A stretch of DNA of 15,406 bases from the NCBI GenBank assembly GCA_041670165.1, contig JBAXZR010000021.1, positions 1-15,406 on the forward strand, read 5' to 3'. Positions within the stretch are counted from its first letter, which is position 1. Each line of letters begins with the position of its first letter. The translations under genes and the position numbers were made by a program. Source of the DNA: JBAXZR01 sp041670165 (GTDB lineage: Bacteria; Bacillota; Clostridia; Christensenellales; UBA1242). The notes beneath the pieces were generated by a model that worked only from the letters and a program-made list of their open reading frames with translations, had not been told where the DNA came from and made no database searches. Below, in pieces: positions 6,929 to 13,798 of this stretch.

Positions 6929-7813
6929 TCACATATTATTAAGATCTGATGTAAGTTTTTTGTTTATTTGTTTATATTTTTCAGGTACATCTGTCCAAAT
7001 TTCTTCAATTGTTCTATCCATTGCATTTCCAAGAGTTTCGGAAATGTTTTTAATTGGCGGATGCAAACAAACATTGCCATTTGATCGAATCAAAAAATGT
7101 TTGCCCTTTAACCACTTGAAAACCTTTATATTTCTGTTTCCTTTATCATAATTTTTTAAAAGTCTTTTGGCTTGCAATGAACCTATTAAACCAACAAGAT
7201 TTTTTGCTCTTCCAATAGGCAAAATTGGAATCAGAACAATTTCATTTATATTAAAGTCCTTTAATTGATCAAAAATTTTGTAAAGATTCTTTACATTGTT
7301 TTTAAACAATGGGATTTTGATTTGAGTAAAAATTTTTGCATCAGTCAAAAGCTTGATGGTTTTTAAAAATGTTTCAGTGTTACTTGCCTTTGATTTTGTG
7401 TTAGCATGCCAACTTCTGTTAAGACCATAATATGACATTCGTACTTTTTTAAAATATTTTTTAATCAATTTAATATTGTGTTCATTAATTAGTGAACCAT
7501 TTGTGTCTAATGTTAAAAATGTTTTTCTAAGTTTGATTTGTTTTAGCAAAGTAAAAAGTTCTTTGTATAGAAGAGGTTCTCCACCAGTTATTGTAATTCC
7601 TTGAATTCCACTTTTTGTTATGTTGTTAAAAATTTTAATCCAACTCTCAACTTTTAACTCATAATCATTTTTGTTCGCAAAGCAATGCAAACAGCGAAAA
7701 TTACATTTGTCCGTAATTTCAACTATAACTCTGCTAGGTTTTGTGATTTTCGGTTCAGTTGTTAAGTCTTTGATATTTGTTTCCCTCCTAAAAATTATTT
7801 TAGAAGTTGGCAA
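6929..7813 (-). CDS. Radical SAM protein with a truncated SPASM-like tail
   Basis: A radical SAM enzyme of 294 residues from the TTG at 7811-7813, or 281 residues if it starts at 7774. The [4Fe-4S] motif is CNFRCLHC (C37, C41, C44), with the SAM-binding TITGGEP (74-80). LIPILPIGRAKN (194-205) is typical just before SPASM domains. The tail SNGNVCLHPPI then has only C249 of the usual Cys set, followed by a TIEEIW stretch, so a second cluster is unlikely. It probably modifies a peptide or small molecule by radical chemistry; no precursor peptide is visible nearby. Start problem: the promoter's start site falls on the TTG, while a perfect AGGAGG (7784-7789) sits 9 nt before an in-frame ATC (7772-7774). 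It is flanked by terminators and so transcribed alone. Confidence 0.85.
   Translation of the reverse strand: MPTSKIIFRRETNIKDLTTEPKITKPSRVIVEITDKCNFRCLHCFANKNDYELKVESWIKIFNNITKSGIQGITITGGEPLLYKELFTLLKQIKLRKTFLTLDTNGSLINEHNIKLIKKYFKKVRMSYYGLNRSWHANTKSKASNTETFLKTIKLLTDAKIFTQIKIPLFKNNVKNLYKIFDQLKDFNINEIVLIPILPIGRAKNLVGLIGSLQAKRLLKNYDKGNRNIKVFKWLKGKHFLIRSNGNVCLHPPIKNISETLGNAMDRTIEEIWTDVPEKYKQINKKLTSDLNNM
7783..7789 (-). promoter_or_regulatory. Ribosome binding site that contradicts the annotated start
   Basis: AGGAGGG on the minus strand lies inside the radical SAM frame, 22 nt downstream of the TTG. With normal 8-9 nt spacing it points to ATC at 7772-7774 (in frame, residue 14). No ATG, GTG or TTG in frame follows closely. 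The ATA one base earlier is out of frame and soon stops. Confidence 0.6.
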
Positions 7814-7818
7814 TTGCT

Positions 7819-7847
7819 AATATAACATAAAAACCCGAAATAATCAA
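7819..7847 (-). promoter_or_regulatory. Extended -10 promoter of the radical SAM gene
   Basis: TTGATT (7842-7847), a 17-bp spacer and TATATT (7819-7824) preceded by TG (7826-7827). The predicted start of transcription is about 7811-7813, right on the TTG codon. Confidence 0.65.
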
Positions 7848-7898
7848 ATCACAGCAGTTTAGTCATATTTCAAATAACTAGAACTCATTTTTTTCAAT

Positions 7899-7937
7899 AA
7901 AAAAGAGCTTGCTCAAATTGTTGTTTGCACAAGCTCT
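7899..7937 (-). terminator. Intrinsic terminator of the metalloprotease gene
   Basis: AGAGCTTG and CAAGCTCT (7904-7911 with 7930-7937) form the outer stem. CAAA/TTTG extends it past a 2-nt mismatch, and T6 follows on the minus strand. Confidence 0.85.
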
Positions 7938-7964
7938 CAAATTAAGCCAATCTATCTAAACCAA

Positions 7965-9206
7965 TTAAAATTCTGCAACTTGTTCAACAGGTGTTTGTTC
8001 AAGTGATTTTTCTTCAGCTTTCATTTCATAAAATGTTAATGTATCAACTGGTGCCATATAATAAGTGTCTTGATTCTTAAAGAATGCAATCATAACATTA
8101 GCTTGTTGAATTCCACCAAAATAATAACTTACTCGAAATGTAGGATTTTTTATATTAATCGAAGGAATCAGTATCACACCATCTTGTTCCAAATATTTTC
8201 CATCTGATGAAAAAATAAGTTGATTATTTTTGTATATATCCCAATAATATTTTTCGTCATCAAAATGAATTTTGTTAACAGTTGTGTCTATGGCATCACT
8301 ATAGGTATAAGAAAACTTGTATTTTTCAGCATCACTTTTTGAGATATCTTGAGTTATTCTATTAACTGATGTTAAATAATTCGTCATAGTATCAACAACA
8401 TATTTATAAAATTCGCTGTCATAATTTTTAATATTTTCAAGAATGATTTTAAGTTTTTCTTCATTAACTGTGCCATCTTCATTTATATGGCTTATATTAT
8501 ACATCGCTTGAAATTTACGATAATCCTCAGGGCTTACTTTATTTAGAGTTTTTTGAAGTTCAGAACTTTGAATAAGTGTGTTTCCATAATAGATTTTTTC
8601 ATCATCCATATAAACATCTTTTAAACCAAAAGCATGTGCAAGTTCATGAAGATAAATATAGTATTTTTCATCAACATTGCTAACTTGCAAATCATTTTCA
8701 ATTCTAATTATACTTTTTTTAATAAAAGTAGGATTAAAAATAAAGGTCTGAGTTTTATTTTCGCCATTAACATAGCTGGGTTCAAGATCCGCAAGTTCAT
8801 ATTTAATTGTTGTGTCGCCCTTTATAACCGATATATTATATTGATTTTCAGAGATATAATCAAACTTGTATTTATCATTGATATTTTTAAACAAATCCTC
8901 AAAATAATTTAATGATTTTTTAATTAAACCAACATCTTCTTCATTGAATCCCTTTTCAATATAAACATGAATTGGATCTTTATCATTATGTTTCAGTCTA
9001 AAATAGTCTGATACATTGTAATTGTATTCCCCTTCAGCACCAAAAAGCTCTGCATCAGAATCAACTAGTTCAACTTTTTTGTAATTTGGTCCTTGTGTTT
9101 CATTACTAACACTAATCAAATTAACAGTGTAAGCACTTGTGAACACAATTGTACTAACCGCTACTGAGTAAAAAAATGTTTTCAAGAGCTTTTTAAATTT
9201 GCCCAT
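7965..9206 (-). CDS. Membrane-anchored metzincin-like metalloprotease
   Basis: A 413-residue protein with a basic N-terminus and one hydrophobic segment (about 9-31), either a signal anchor or an uncleaved signal, placing the rest outside the cell. The zinc site is HELAHAFGLKD (187-197): H187 and H191 with catalytic E188, G194, and D197 as the third ligand where most metzincins have His. This HExxHxxGxxD form is known from snapalysin-type enzymes. M235 in FQAMYN, 38 residues later, could be the Met-turn. The remaining 180 residues are rich in beta-type sequence and match no family I recognise; a Glu-rich tail ends the protein. It likely cleaves an extracellular or envelope protein. AGAGG 6 nt before the ATG and a good promoter support the start. 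Confidence 0.75.
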   Translation of the reverse strand: MGKFKKLLKTFFYSVAVSTIVFTSAYTVNLISVSNETQGPNYKKVELVDSDAELFGAEGEYNYNVSDYFRLKHNDKDPIHVYIEKGFNEEDVGLIKKSLNYFEDLFKNINDKYKFDYISENQYNISVIKGDTTIKYELADLEPSYVNGENKTQTFIFNPTFIKKSIIRIENDLQVSNVDEKYYIYLHELAHAFGLKDVYMDDEKIYYGNTLIQSSELQKTLNKVSPEDYRKFQAMYNISHINEDGTVNEEKLKIILENIKNYDSEFYKYVVDTMTNYLTSVNRITQDISKSDAEKYKFSYTYSDAIDTTVNKIHFDDEKYYWDIYKNNQLIFSSDGKYLEQDGVILIPSINIKNPTFRVSYYFGGIQQANVMIAFFKNQDTYYMAPVDTLTFYEMKAEEKSLEQTPVEQVAEF

Positions 9207-9232
9207 TCACAACCTCTTCTTTTGTTAGCAAT

Positions 9233-9261
9233 AGTTTATCATCAAAGTTATTTCTAGTCAA
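9233..9261 (-). promoter_or_regulatory. Promoter of the metalloprotease gene with an operator-like palindrome
   Basis: On the minus strand: TTGACT (9256-9261), 17-bp spacer, TAAACT (9233-9238) preceded by TGA (extended -10). A perfect inverted repeat CTAGT-CAAT-ACTAG (9254-9267) covers the -35 box, which is where a repressor would bind. Confidence 0.6.
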
Positions 9262-9353
9262 TACTAGCATTTTTTTCATTGTATTTTTTAATTACAAAAA
9301 TCTAAATTAAAAATTAAGTTCATTATAATAATTAGCAAAAAAAATTTGTTTTC

Positions 9354-9376
9354 TGATATAATGTAAAAAACAGGAG
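9354..9376 (+). promoter_or_regulatory. Extended -10 promoter and start-deciding RBS of the Rsm22-like gene
   Basis: TGATATAAT (9354-9362) is a consensus extended -10; no good -35 is present. AGGAG (9372-9376) lies only 2 nt before the first ATG (9379) but 5 nt before the second (9382), so translation probably begins at 9382. The leader is about 13 nt. Confidence 0.65.
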
Positions 9377-9378
9377 AT

Positions 9379-10338
9379 ATGATGAACTTACCAAATAAGT
9401 TATTAACAGAAATAGAGCACGAATGTGAAAAAATTAATCATGCCAAACTTGTTAGCTATGCCCAAAATTTAAGTTTGAGATATAGAACTGAAAGCGGACA
9501 CAGCAAAAGGCTTTTGACAAACAAAGATGAAGCATTGGCTTATGCAATTTCCAGAATGCCCGCAACATATGGATCAGTTTTTTCCGCACTAGAGAAAACA
9601 CTTAGTTTATTAAATGTTTTTCCATGTTCACTTATTGATGCTGGAGCAGGAACAGGAACTGCAACTTTTGCTTCCGACAATTTGTTGAATCTTAAAGAAA
9701 TTACTTGTCTTGAAAGAGAAGAATCAATGATTCAAATTGGACAAAAATTGCTTAGTGGCAATCTAAAAAGTTTGGCAAGTCCCAATTGGATTAAATTTGA
9801 TTTTTTGAAAGACGAAATTAAACAAAAAGCAGAACTTGTCATTGTTTCCTATGTTTTAAATGAACTTTCAAGCCAAGACAGAATAATGGCTTTAGACAAA
9901 TTATGGAACTCAACAACAAGTATTTTATTAATTGTTGATTCTGGAACTCCAACAGCTTTTCAAAATTTAAAAGAAACAAGAAAATATTTGCTAAATAAGG
10001 GTGCATATTTAATTGCTCCATGCTCGCACACAAATGACTGTCCATTAGGGGCAAATGACTGGTGTCATTTTTCTTGCAGAATTCAAAGAACAAAACTTCA
10101 CAAAATATTAAAAGGCGGAGAAGCACCTTTTGAAGATGAAGCTTTTACCTATTTAGCATTTTCGAAAACCCCAGCAAAAATGACAGAAAAAAGAGTTTTA
10201 AGACACCCTCAAATCAAACCAAAAGTAATTACTTTTAGTGTTTGTACTAGTCAAGGTATTAAACAACTAACATATTCAAAAAAAGATGGTGAAGCATACA
10301 AATTAGCTAAAAAAGTTTCAATTGGAGATGAACTATAA
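9379..10338 (+). CDS. Rsm22-type small-subunit rRNA methyltransferase
   Basis: A 319-residue (318 from the favoured ATG at 9382) SAM-dependent methyltransferase of the Rsm22 family, related to mitochondrial METTL17. A helical N-terminus contains SRMPATYGSV (58-67). It is followed by the SAM loop IDAGAGTGTA (86-95), LEREESM with the acidic ribose contact, and the motif IV-like SYVLNEL (157-163). The hallmark is the C-terminal block with C215, C221, C229 and C233 in PCSHTNDCP and WCHFSC, equivalent to the residues shown to hold an Fe-S cluster in METTL17. A basic beta-rich tail (about 250-319) suits RNA binding. It likely acts in small ribosomal subunit assembly or rRNA modification. Its stop lies 3 bp from the stop of the opposing HAD gene. 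Confidence 0.88.
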   Translation: MMNLPNKLLTEIEHECEKINHAKLVSYAQNLSLRYRTESGHSKRLLTNKDEALAYAISRMPATYGSVFSALEKTLSLLNVFPCSLIDAGAGTGTATFASDNLLNLKEITCLEREESMIQIGQKLLSGNLKSLASPNWIKFDFLKDEIKQKAELVIVSYVLNELSSQDRIMALDKLWNSTTSILLIVDSGTPTAFQNLKETRKYLLNKGAYLIAPCSHTNDCPLGANDWCHFSCRIQRTKLHKILKGGEAPFEDEAFTYLAFSKTPAKMTEKRVLRHPQIKPKVITFSVCTSQGIKQLTYSKKDGEAYKLAKKVSIGDEL

Positions 10339-10341
10339 AAA

Positions 10342-10857
10342 CTAAAATGAATTTTCTTTTTGAGTATGAATAAATTTATATAGAAATTTTTTTACCATTT
10401 CCATATTTAAACCACCACTGAAAATGTTGGTCTTTATAAGTTTTTTTAAATCAAGTGTATGTGAAAAATCAAAAGTTTCGTCGTCCAAAACAACATAGTT
10501 TTCTTTGTTATCTTTATTTTTTAAATAACTTAAAATTTCCATACCTCTGTTAAATGGATTAATTGTTCTTGGAGTTTTGGATATGTGTCCAGAAAACTTT
10601 AACCCATTTTCTAATAGCTTGTTTTTAATTTTTTCTAAATCATGTCGCCAAGATGAAGAAATGACAACATTAACTTCAAATCTTTTCTGAAGATATTCAA
10701 TTAAATAGTTTAAAGCCAACATTGAACTTGGATTGAATTTACTTATTGCTCCGCCCTTTTTAAAAACTTTGTGGGCAATTCTTTCTTTAAGCCAAGCCCA
10801 ATCCCACAAAACTCCATCAATATCCAAAAATATATAAAATTTTTCTTTCATAAACAA
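10342..10857 (-). CDS. Small HAD phosphatase of the RNA-repair-associated type
   Basis: A 171-residue frame from a TTG (10855-10857); the ATG at 10849-10851 (residue 3) is the more likely start, giving 169 residues. It has the HAD motif I FLDIDGVLWDW with nucleophile D12 and D14, motif II SSSWR, and an acidic VVLDDE motif IV, with almost no cap. This capless form with DGVLW and SSWR resembles the HAD domain described in multi-domain 'Swiss army knife' RNA repair proteins and found alone in many bacteria. It is probably a cytoplasmic phosphatase acting on nucleic-acid ends or a small phospho-substrate; the substrate is not shown. No ribosome binding site is visible. A TATAAT lies 5 nt before the ATG, so the mRNA may be leaderless. 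Confidence 0.75.
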   Translation of the reverse strand: MFMKEKFYIFLDIDGVLWDWAWLKERIAHKVFKKGGAISKFNPSSMLALNYLIEYLQKRFEVNVVISSSWRHDLEKIKNKLLENGLKFSGHISKTPRTINPFNRGMEILSYLKNKDNKENYVVLDDETFDFSHTLDLKKLIKTNIFSGGLNMEMVKKFLYKFIHTQKENSF

Positions 10858-10868
10858 TTATATTATCA
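10857..10868 (-). promoter_or_regulatory. -10 element abutting the small HAD gene
   Basis: TATAAT (10857-10862, minus strand) ends 5 nt before the ATG at 10851. An overlapping TGATAATAT (10860-10868) is an extended -10. Either puts the transcription start at or within a few nt of the ATG. No clear -35. Confidence 0.5.
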
Positions 10869-11162
10869 CTTTTAAAATTTATTTAAAGTTTTTTTCTCAA
10901 ATTAAATTGAATACAAGTTTTGCCTGCAACCTTAAATTTATTTAAGTAAATTGTATCATAGTTTAATATTGATTTAAACTAAAATTATTTATTAATTATT
11001 GCTTAGCAAGAAGATTGTACAAAAGCAAACAAAAATCTTATACAAAACATTTTTTGTAATTAGCATTTTAATTTTAATAAAAATATAATTTTTTATTCAA
11101 TTCTCGTTTTAAAATAAAATGTATAAATCTAGTATTTTTTTATACCGCAATTTTAGTGAAAG
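10869..11162. other. AT-rich intergenic region with two palindromes, no gene seen
   Basis: About 290 bp between the HAD and SGNH genes, both minus strand. Two perfect 7-bp inverted repeats are present: CTTAAAT-TT-ATTTAAG (10931-10946) and AGTTTAA-7-TTAAACT (10960-10980). Neither is followed by a U tract. I see no open frame, tRNA or clear terminator for the SGNH gene. Confidence 0.5.
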
Positions 11163-11879
11163 TTAAAAATCTATTTTTTCAATATCTTCAACAATTTTTT
11201 CTGCAAGAAATTTTTGTCCCTTAAGATTTGGGTGAACCCCGTCAATGCAATAATAGTCAAGATAATCCCTTTTCATTAAAAACTTGCTCCTAATGTCTAA
11301 GAGTGGACAATTATGTTTAATTGCACATTTAATTATTTCATTGTTAAACAATTCTTGGTGACGACTTATGTTGGTTACATCATTGTTTAAAAAAGCCATA
11401 ATTTTTTCTGGATTAGCTATCTTTGAAATCATATTTTCCATATATCTATTTGAATCAATTGGTACTAAGGTGCACAAAAAAACTTCAACATTGTTGTTTT
11501 TAAGTTTTAATACTGTTTTTTCAATTGTTTCAGCAAATTCTGATATGCTTGTTTTTGAACAATGATTTTGTTCTGGACTCTTTTCCACTTCTTTCCAATT
11601 GTAATCCGAATCATTTCCTCCAACGCACATAAACACCACATTTTTGTTACTAATATTAAATGAAGAAATGTATTTTTCAATTTCTTGTCTTTCAACAATT
11701 CTTATTAATGTTTGTCCATAAGCGGATTTGTTGTTGATTTTTATATTATAAAAACTTTCTAAAATATTAACAGTACAGTTTTCTGCAATTTGAATTTTGT
11801 CATCTAGATAAACAATTCCTTTTGGAATTGAATCTCCAAAAATTGTTATATTTATGTTGTTTATTTCTCTTATTTTCAT
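11163..11879 (-). CDS. SGNH/GDSL-family hydrolase
   Basis: A 238-residue esterase-type enzyme. Block I is FGDSIPKG (14-21) with nucleophile S17. Block II Gly is in SAYGQT (G55). Block III is VGGND (86-90) with oxyanion N89. Block V is IDGVHPN (212-218) with D213 and H216 completing the catalytic triad. This is the GDSL lipase/acylhydrolase-like pattern, so it should hydrolyse an ester, such as an acyl or acetyl group on a lipid, sugar or wall polymer. It has no signal peptide, so it acts in the cytoplasm unless exported by another route. A strong GGAGG site 6 nt before the ATG sets the start. A TACAAT at 11906-11911 (minus) may be its -10. Confidence 0.85.
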   Translation of the reverse strand: MKIREINNINITIFGDSIPKGIVYLDDKIQIAENCTVNILESFYNIKINNKSAYGQTLIRIVERQEIEKYISSFNISNKNVVFMCVGGNDSDYNWKEVEKSPEQNHCSKTSISEFAETIEKTVLKLKNNNVEVFLCTLVPIDSNRYMENMISKIANPEKIMAFLNNDVTNISRHQELFNNEIIKCAIKHNCPLLDIRSKFLMKRDYLDYYCIDGVHPNLKGQKFLAEKIVEDIEKIDF

Positions 11880-11973
11880 TTTTCCTCCAATTAAATTTAC
11901 AGGCTATTGTATTAAATTTTAATCAAAATTTTCTCTATTAAAAAGTTTTTTACTATATTGCTGATTTACCAAA

Positions 11974-12010
11974 AGTAGAATTCGAATTTTTGGCTCTACT
12001 CACAGTAGAA
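11974..12010. repeat. Repeated AGTAGAA box, operator candidate
   Basis: AGTAGAA occurs at 11974-11980 and again at 12004-12010, 30 bp apart (about three helical turns). An inverted copy TCTACT lies between them at 11995-12000. The set sits 43-79 bp before the XRE regulator gene, where an autoregulator would bind. Confidence 0.4.
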
Positions 12011-12016
12011 TAACTG

Positions 12017-12045
12017 TTGGACAAAATATTTTTTTGTGGCAAAAT
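12017..12045 (+). promoter_or_regulatory. Candidate promoter of the XRE regulator gene
   Basis: TTGGAC (12017-12022), 17 bp, CAAAAT (12040-12045) preceded by TGG, an extended -10 form. Transcription would start at about the ATG (12053). There is no ribosome binding site, so the mRNA may be leaderless. Confidence 0.4.
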
Positions 12046-12052
12046 ATGATTT

Positions 12053-12640
12053 ATGGATAAATTGAATAATATCATTGGAAAAAATCTTGTTAAATTGCGA
12101 ATTAATGCAAATTTAACACAACTTCAAATCGCCGAAAAATTAAACTACTCTGACAAATCTGTTTCCAAATGGGAACGAGGAGAATCTGCTCCCGACATAT
12201 CAGTGCTTAAAACATTAGCAGATTTTTATTGTGTAAAAGTTGACGATATATTAAAAGACGAACCTAATTTGACGCAATCAACCAACACAAAAGACAAGTT
12301 GCATTTTTTAATTGGCTTGTCATCAGGCATTTTAGTTTGGTTACTAGCAACAGTTTGCTTTACTATATTTTTTAATATTCCAGTTTTAAAAAGTTCAGCA
12401 TGGTACAATTTCATCGTTGCAATACCATTATTTTTTACAGTTATAATGATTTTTAATATTATTTGGGGAAAAAGATTGTATTCAGCAATCTATTGTTCAT
12501 GTATGATTTGGACAATTTCAATATCTCTAGATATTCTTCTCCCTTTCTCAACAACATGGCTTGTTTATATCATTGCAATACCATTGCAAATTTTGACCAT
12601 ACTTTGGTTTTTTTTAAGCAAAATGAAAAGCAAAAAATAA
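12053..12640 (+). CDS. Membrane-anchored XRE-family transcription regulator
   Basis: A 195-residue regulator. An N-terminal HTH_3/Cro-CI domain (about 5-67) includes LTQLQIAEKL, SDKSVSKWERGES and ISVLKTLADFY, the classic XRE helix pattern. A short polar linker (69-81) leads to four hydrophobic segments at about 84-107, 118-137, 142-162 and 168-188, with a Lys-rich tail. This fusion of an XRE DNA-binding domain to a small membrane domain is common in Bacillota and suggests direct sensing of a membrane condition or partner. It likely controls its own promoter through the AGTAGAA boxes upstream, and perhaps a neighbour. No ribosome binding site precedes the ATG. Confidence 0.85.
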   Translation: MDKLNNIIGKNLVKLRINANLTQLQIAEKLNYSDKSVSKWERGESAPDISVLKTLADFYCVKVDDILKDEPNLTQSTNTKDKLHFLIGLSSGILVWLLATVCFTIFFNIPVLKSSAWYNFIVAIPLFFTVIMIFNIIWGKRLYSAIYCSCMIWTISISLDILLPFSTTWLVYIIAIPLQILTILWFFLSKMKSKK

Positions 12641-12656
12641 TTATTAATAATTTTTT
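12632..12656 (+). terminator. Weak all-AT hairpin at the end of the XRE gene
   Basis: A6 and ATTATT pair with AATAAT and T6 across the stop codon, with a TA bulge and no real loop. Only AT pairs; it may act as a terminator. Confidence 0.3.
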
Positions 12657-12849
12657 AACCATTAAAAGTACATAATAGTTTAAAATTAAATGAAAAATGT
12701 TAGAGAACAAAAGTCTATTAAATTAAAAAAATTAAGATGAAAAAATATTATTGATTTATTTTACAAAATGATTTGTGTTTCACAATTTTATTGAGTACAC
12801 TTTGCTAATAATTTGTAACAAAATAATTAACATTTTTAGTCAAAAAAAA

Positions 12850-12878
12850 TTGACATTTGCTTGAAAAGGTGATATATT
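12850..12878 (+). promoter_or_regulatory. Near-consensus promoter of the secreted protein gene
   Basis: A perfect TTGACA (12850-12855), 17-bp spacer and TATATT (12873-12878) preceded by TGA (extended -10). This is the strongest promoter in the window. Confidence 0.85.
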
Positions 12879-12926
12879 TTTTTAAAAAATGTACAGACAT
12901 GTTTTTTTTGTGTGAGAATTTAGGAA

Positions 12927-12934
12927 AAGGAGGT
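12927..12934 (+). promoter_or_regulatory. Full-length ribosome binding site
   Basis: AAGGAGGT matches the 16S anti-Shine-Dalgarno over eight bases, 8 nt before the ATG. Together with the promoter it predicts high expression. Confidence 0.85.
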
Positions 12935-12942
12935 AGTTTTAA

Positions 12943-13719
12943 ATGAAAAAAATATTAACAATTAGTTTATTTTTGTTTCTCGCATTGTTCACAACAATGG
13001 AAACAACTACCGCTTTTGCCTACTGGCAATACAACACTGGAAACGAAAGCGTTTCAGAAAATTCCATAATTCAAATTGGAGATTTTAGCTTCAATGAAAA
13101 CAATAGCGGTTGTCATTGTATTGCAACAGTTATCATAAATGATGCTTTCCGTATTAAGTATATGACTTTGAAAGAAGATGGAACTTATGATTGGAAAAGA
13201 AACCAATATAATGATATTATTAATGCCGATGAAATCAGAGCATTAACTCCAGTTGGAACAATTGTACAAAGTGATGATTGCTATGAAATCATTTCAACTT
13301 ACAACCTTATTGACCACGGAATTCCAAGCTATAACAGAAAATCATGTTGGGCTTACATTCCAATTCACATTGATTATGTTTCTGGTTGGTCATACCCAGA
13401 AAACAGAGTGGTAAGAGCATCAGATGGACAATATTTTAAAGCAAGATTTTACACTTCTGCCGATCCATTACAAAGTCAAACAGGTTGGGACAAAATTGAG
13501 CCAGTAAATGATGATGATTTTGATTTTTATCCAAACACAACAACTCCAAATTATGCATATCCAAAAATGAATCAAATTCAAAGAGCTTACAATTGGGATT
13601 TTAAAACAACATATTTAACTAATGATATTGTTTTGTTTAATGGAATAGAATACATTGCACTTTGCGAATCAATGAACCAAAAACCAATAAACAAACGATG
13701 GGCATGGCAAGAACTATAA
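12943..13719 (+). CDS. Secreted protein with CBM5/12-like carbohydrate-binding repeats
   Basis: A 258-residue exported protein. The signal peptide has MKK, a hydrophobic core, and an AFA cleavage site before Y27. The mature part contains repeats of the chitin-binding CBM5/12 type (V-x-x-DG-x-Y-x-A, then P and W). The clearest are residues 145-187 (VVRASDGQYFKARFYT to GWDKIEP) and 215-258 (YLTNDIVLFNGIEYIAL to RWAWQEL). A third, looser copy lies at about 101-140 (GTIVQSDDCYEII to CWAYIPI). The N-terminal part (27-100) with CHC at 57-59 is unassigned. No catalytic domain is present, so it probably binds a polysaccharide such as chitin or peptidoglycan at the surface. Its base composition is less AT-biased than neighbours, fitting high expression or transfer. 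Confidence 0.7.
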   Translation: MKKILTISLFLFLALFTTMETTTAFAYWQYNTGNESVSENSIIQIGDFSFNENNSGCHCIATVIINDAFRIKYMTLKEDGTYDWKRNQYNDIINADEIRALTPVGTIVQSDDCYEIISTYNLIDHGIPSYNRKSCWAYIPIHIDYVSGWSYPENRVVRASDGQYFKARFYTSADPLQSQTGWDKIEPVNDDDFDFYPNTTTPNYAYPKMNQIQRAYNWDFKTTYLTNDIVLFNGIEYIALCESMNQKPINKRWAWQEL

Positions 13720-13748
13720 AATTTGAGAATTAACATATGATTTTTATT

Positions 13749-13777
13749 AAAGAAGAGAGTTTTACTCTCTTCTTTTT
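13749..13777 (+). terminator. Strong intrinsic terminator of the secreted protein gene
   Basis: AAAGAAGAGAG (13749-13759) pairs perfectly with CTCTCTTCTTT (13765-13775). The loop is TTTTA and T's continue to 13777. Confidence 0.9.
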
Positions 13778-13798
13778 AGTCCTAAAATTATATATATT

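Larger units (their letters stand above)
12641..12942. other. Regulatory region of the secreted-protein gene
   Basis: About 300 bp without a gene. The left two thirds are featureless AT-rich DNA. The right third holds the strong promoter at 12850-12878, a leader of about 58 nt with a weak A-tract/T-tract hairpin (around 12884-12909), and the full-length ribosome binding site. Confidence 0.6.

Noticed and set aside
7814..7964. Search for a RiPP precursor peptide next to the radical SAM gene
   Set aside because: The 150 bp between the radical SAM and metalloprotease genes holds only a terminator and a promoter; no small ORF with a ribosome binding site.
12463..12675. 70-residue open frame overlapping the end of the XRE gene
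   Set aside because: Another frame of the membrane-domain codons with no ribosome binding site; the HTH gene explains this DNA.
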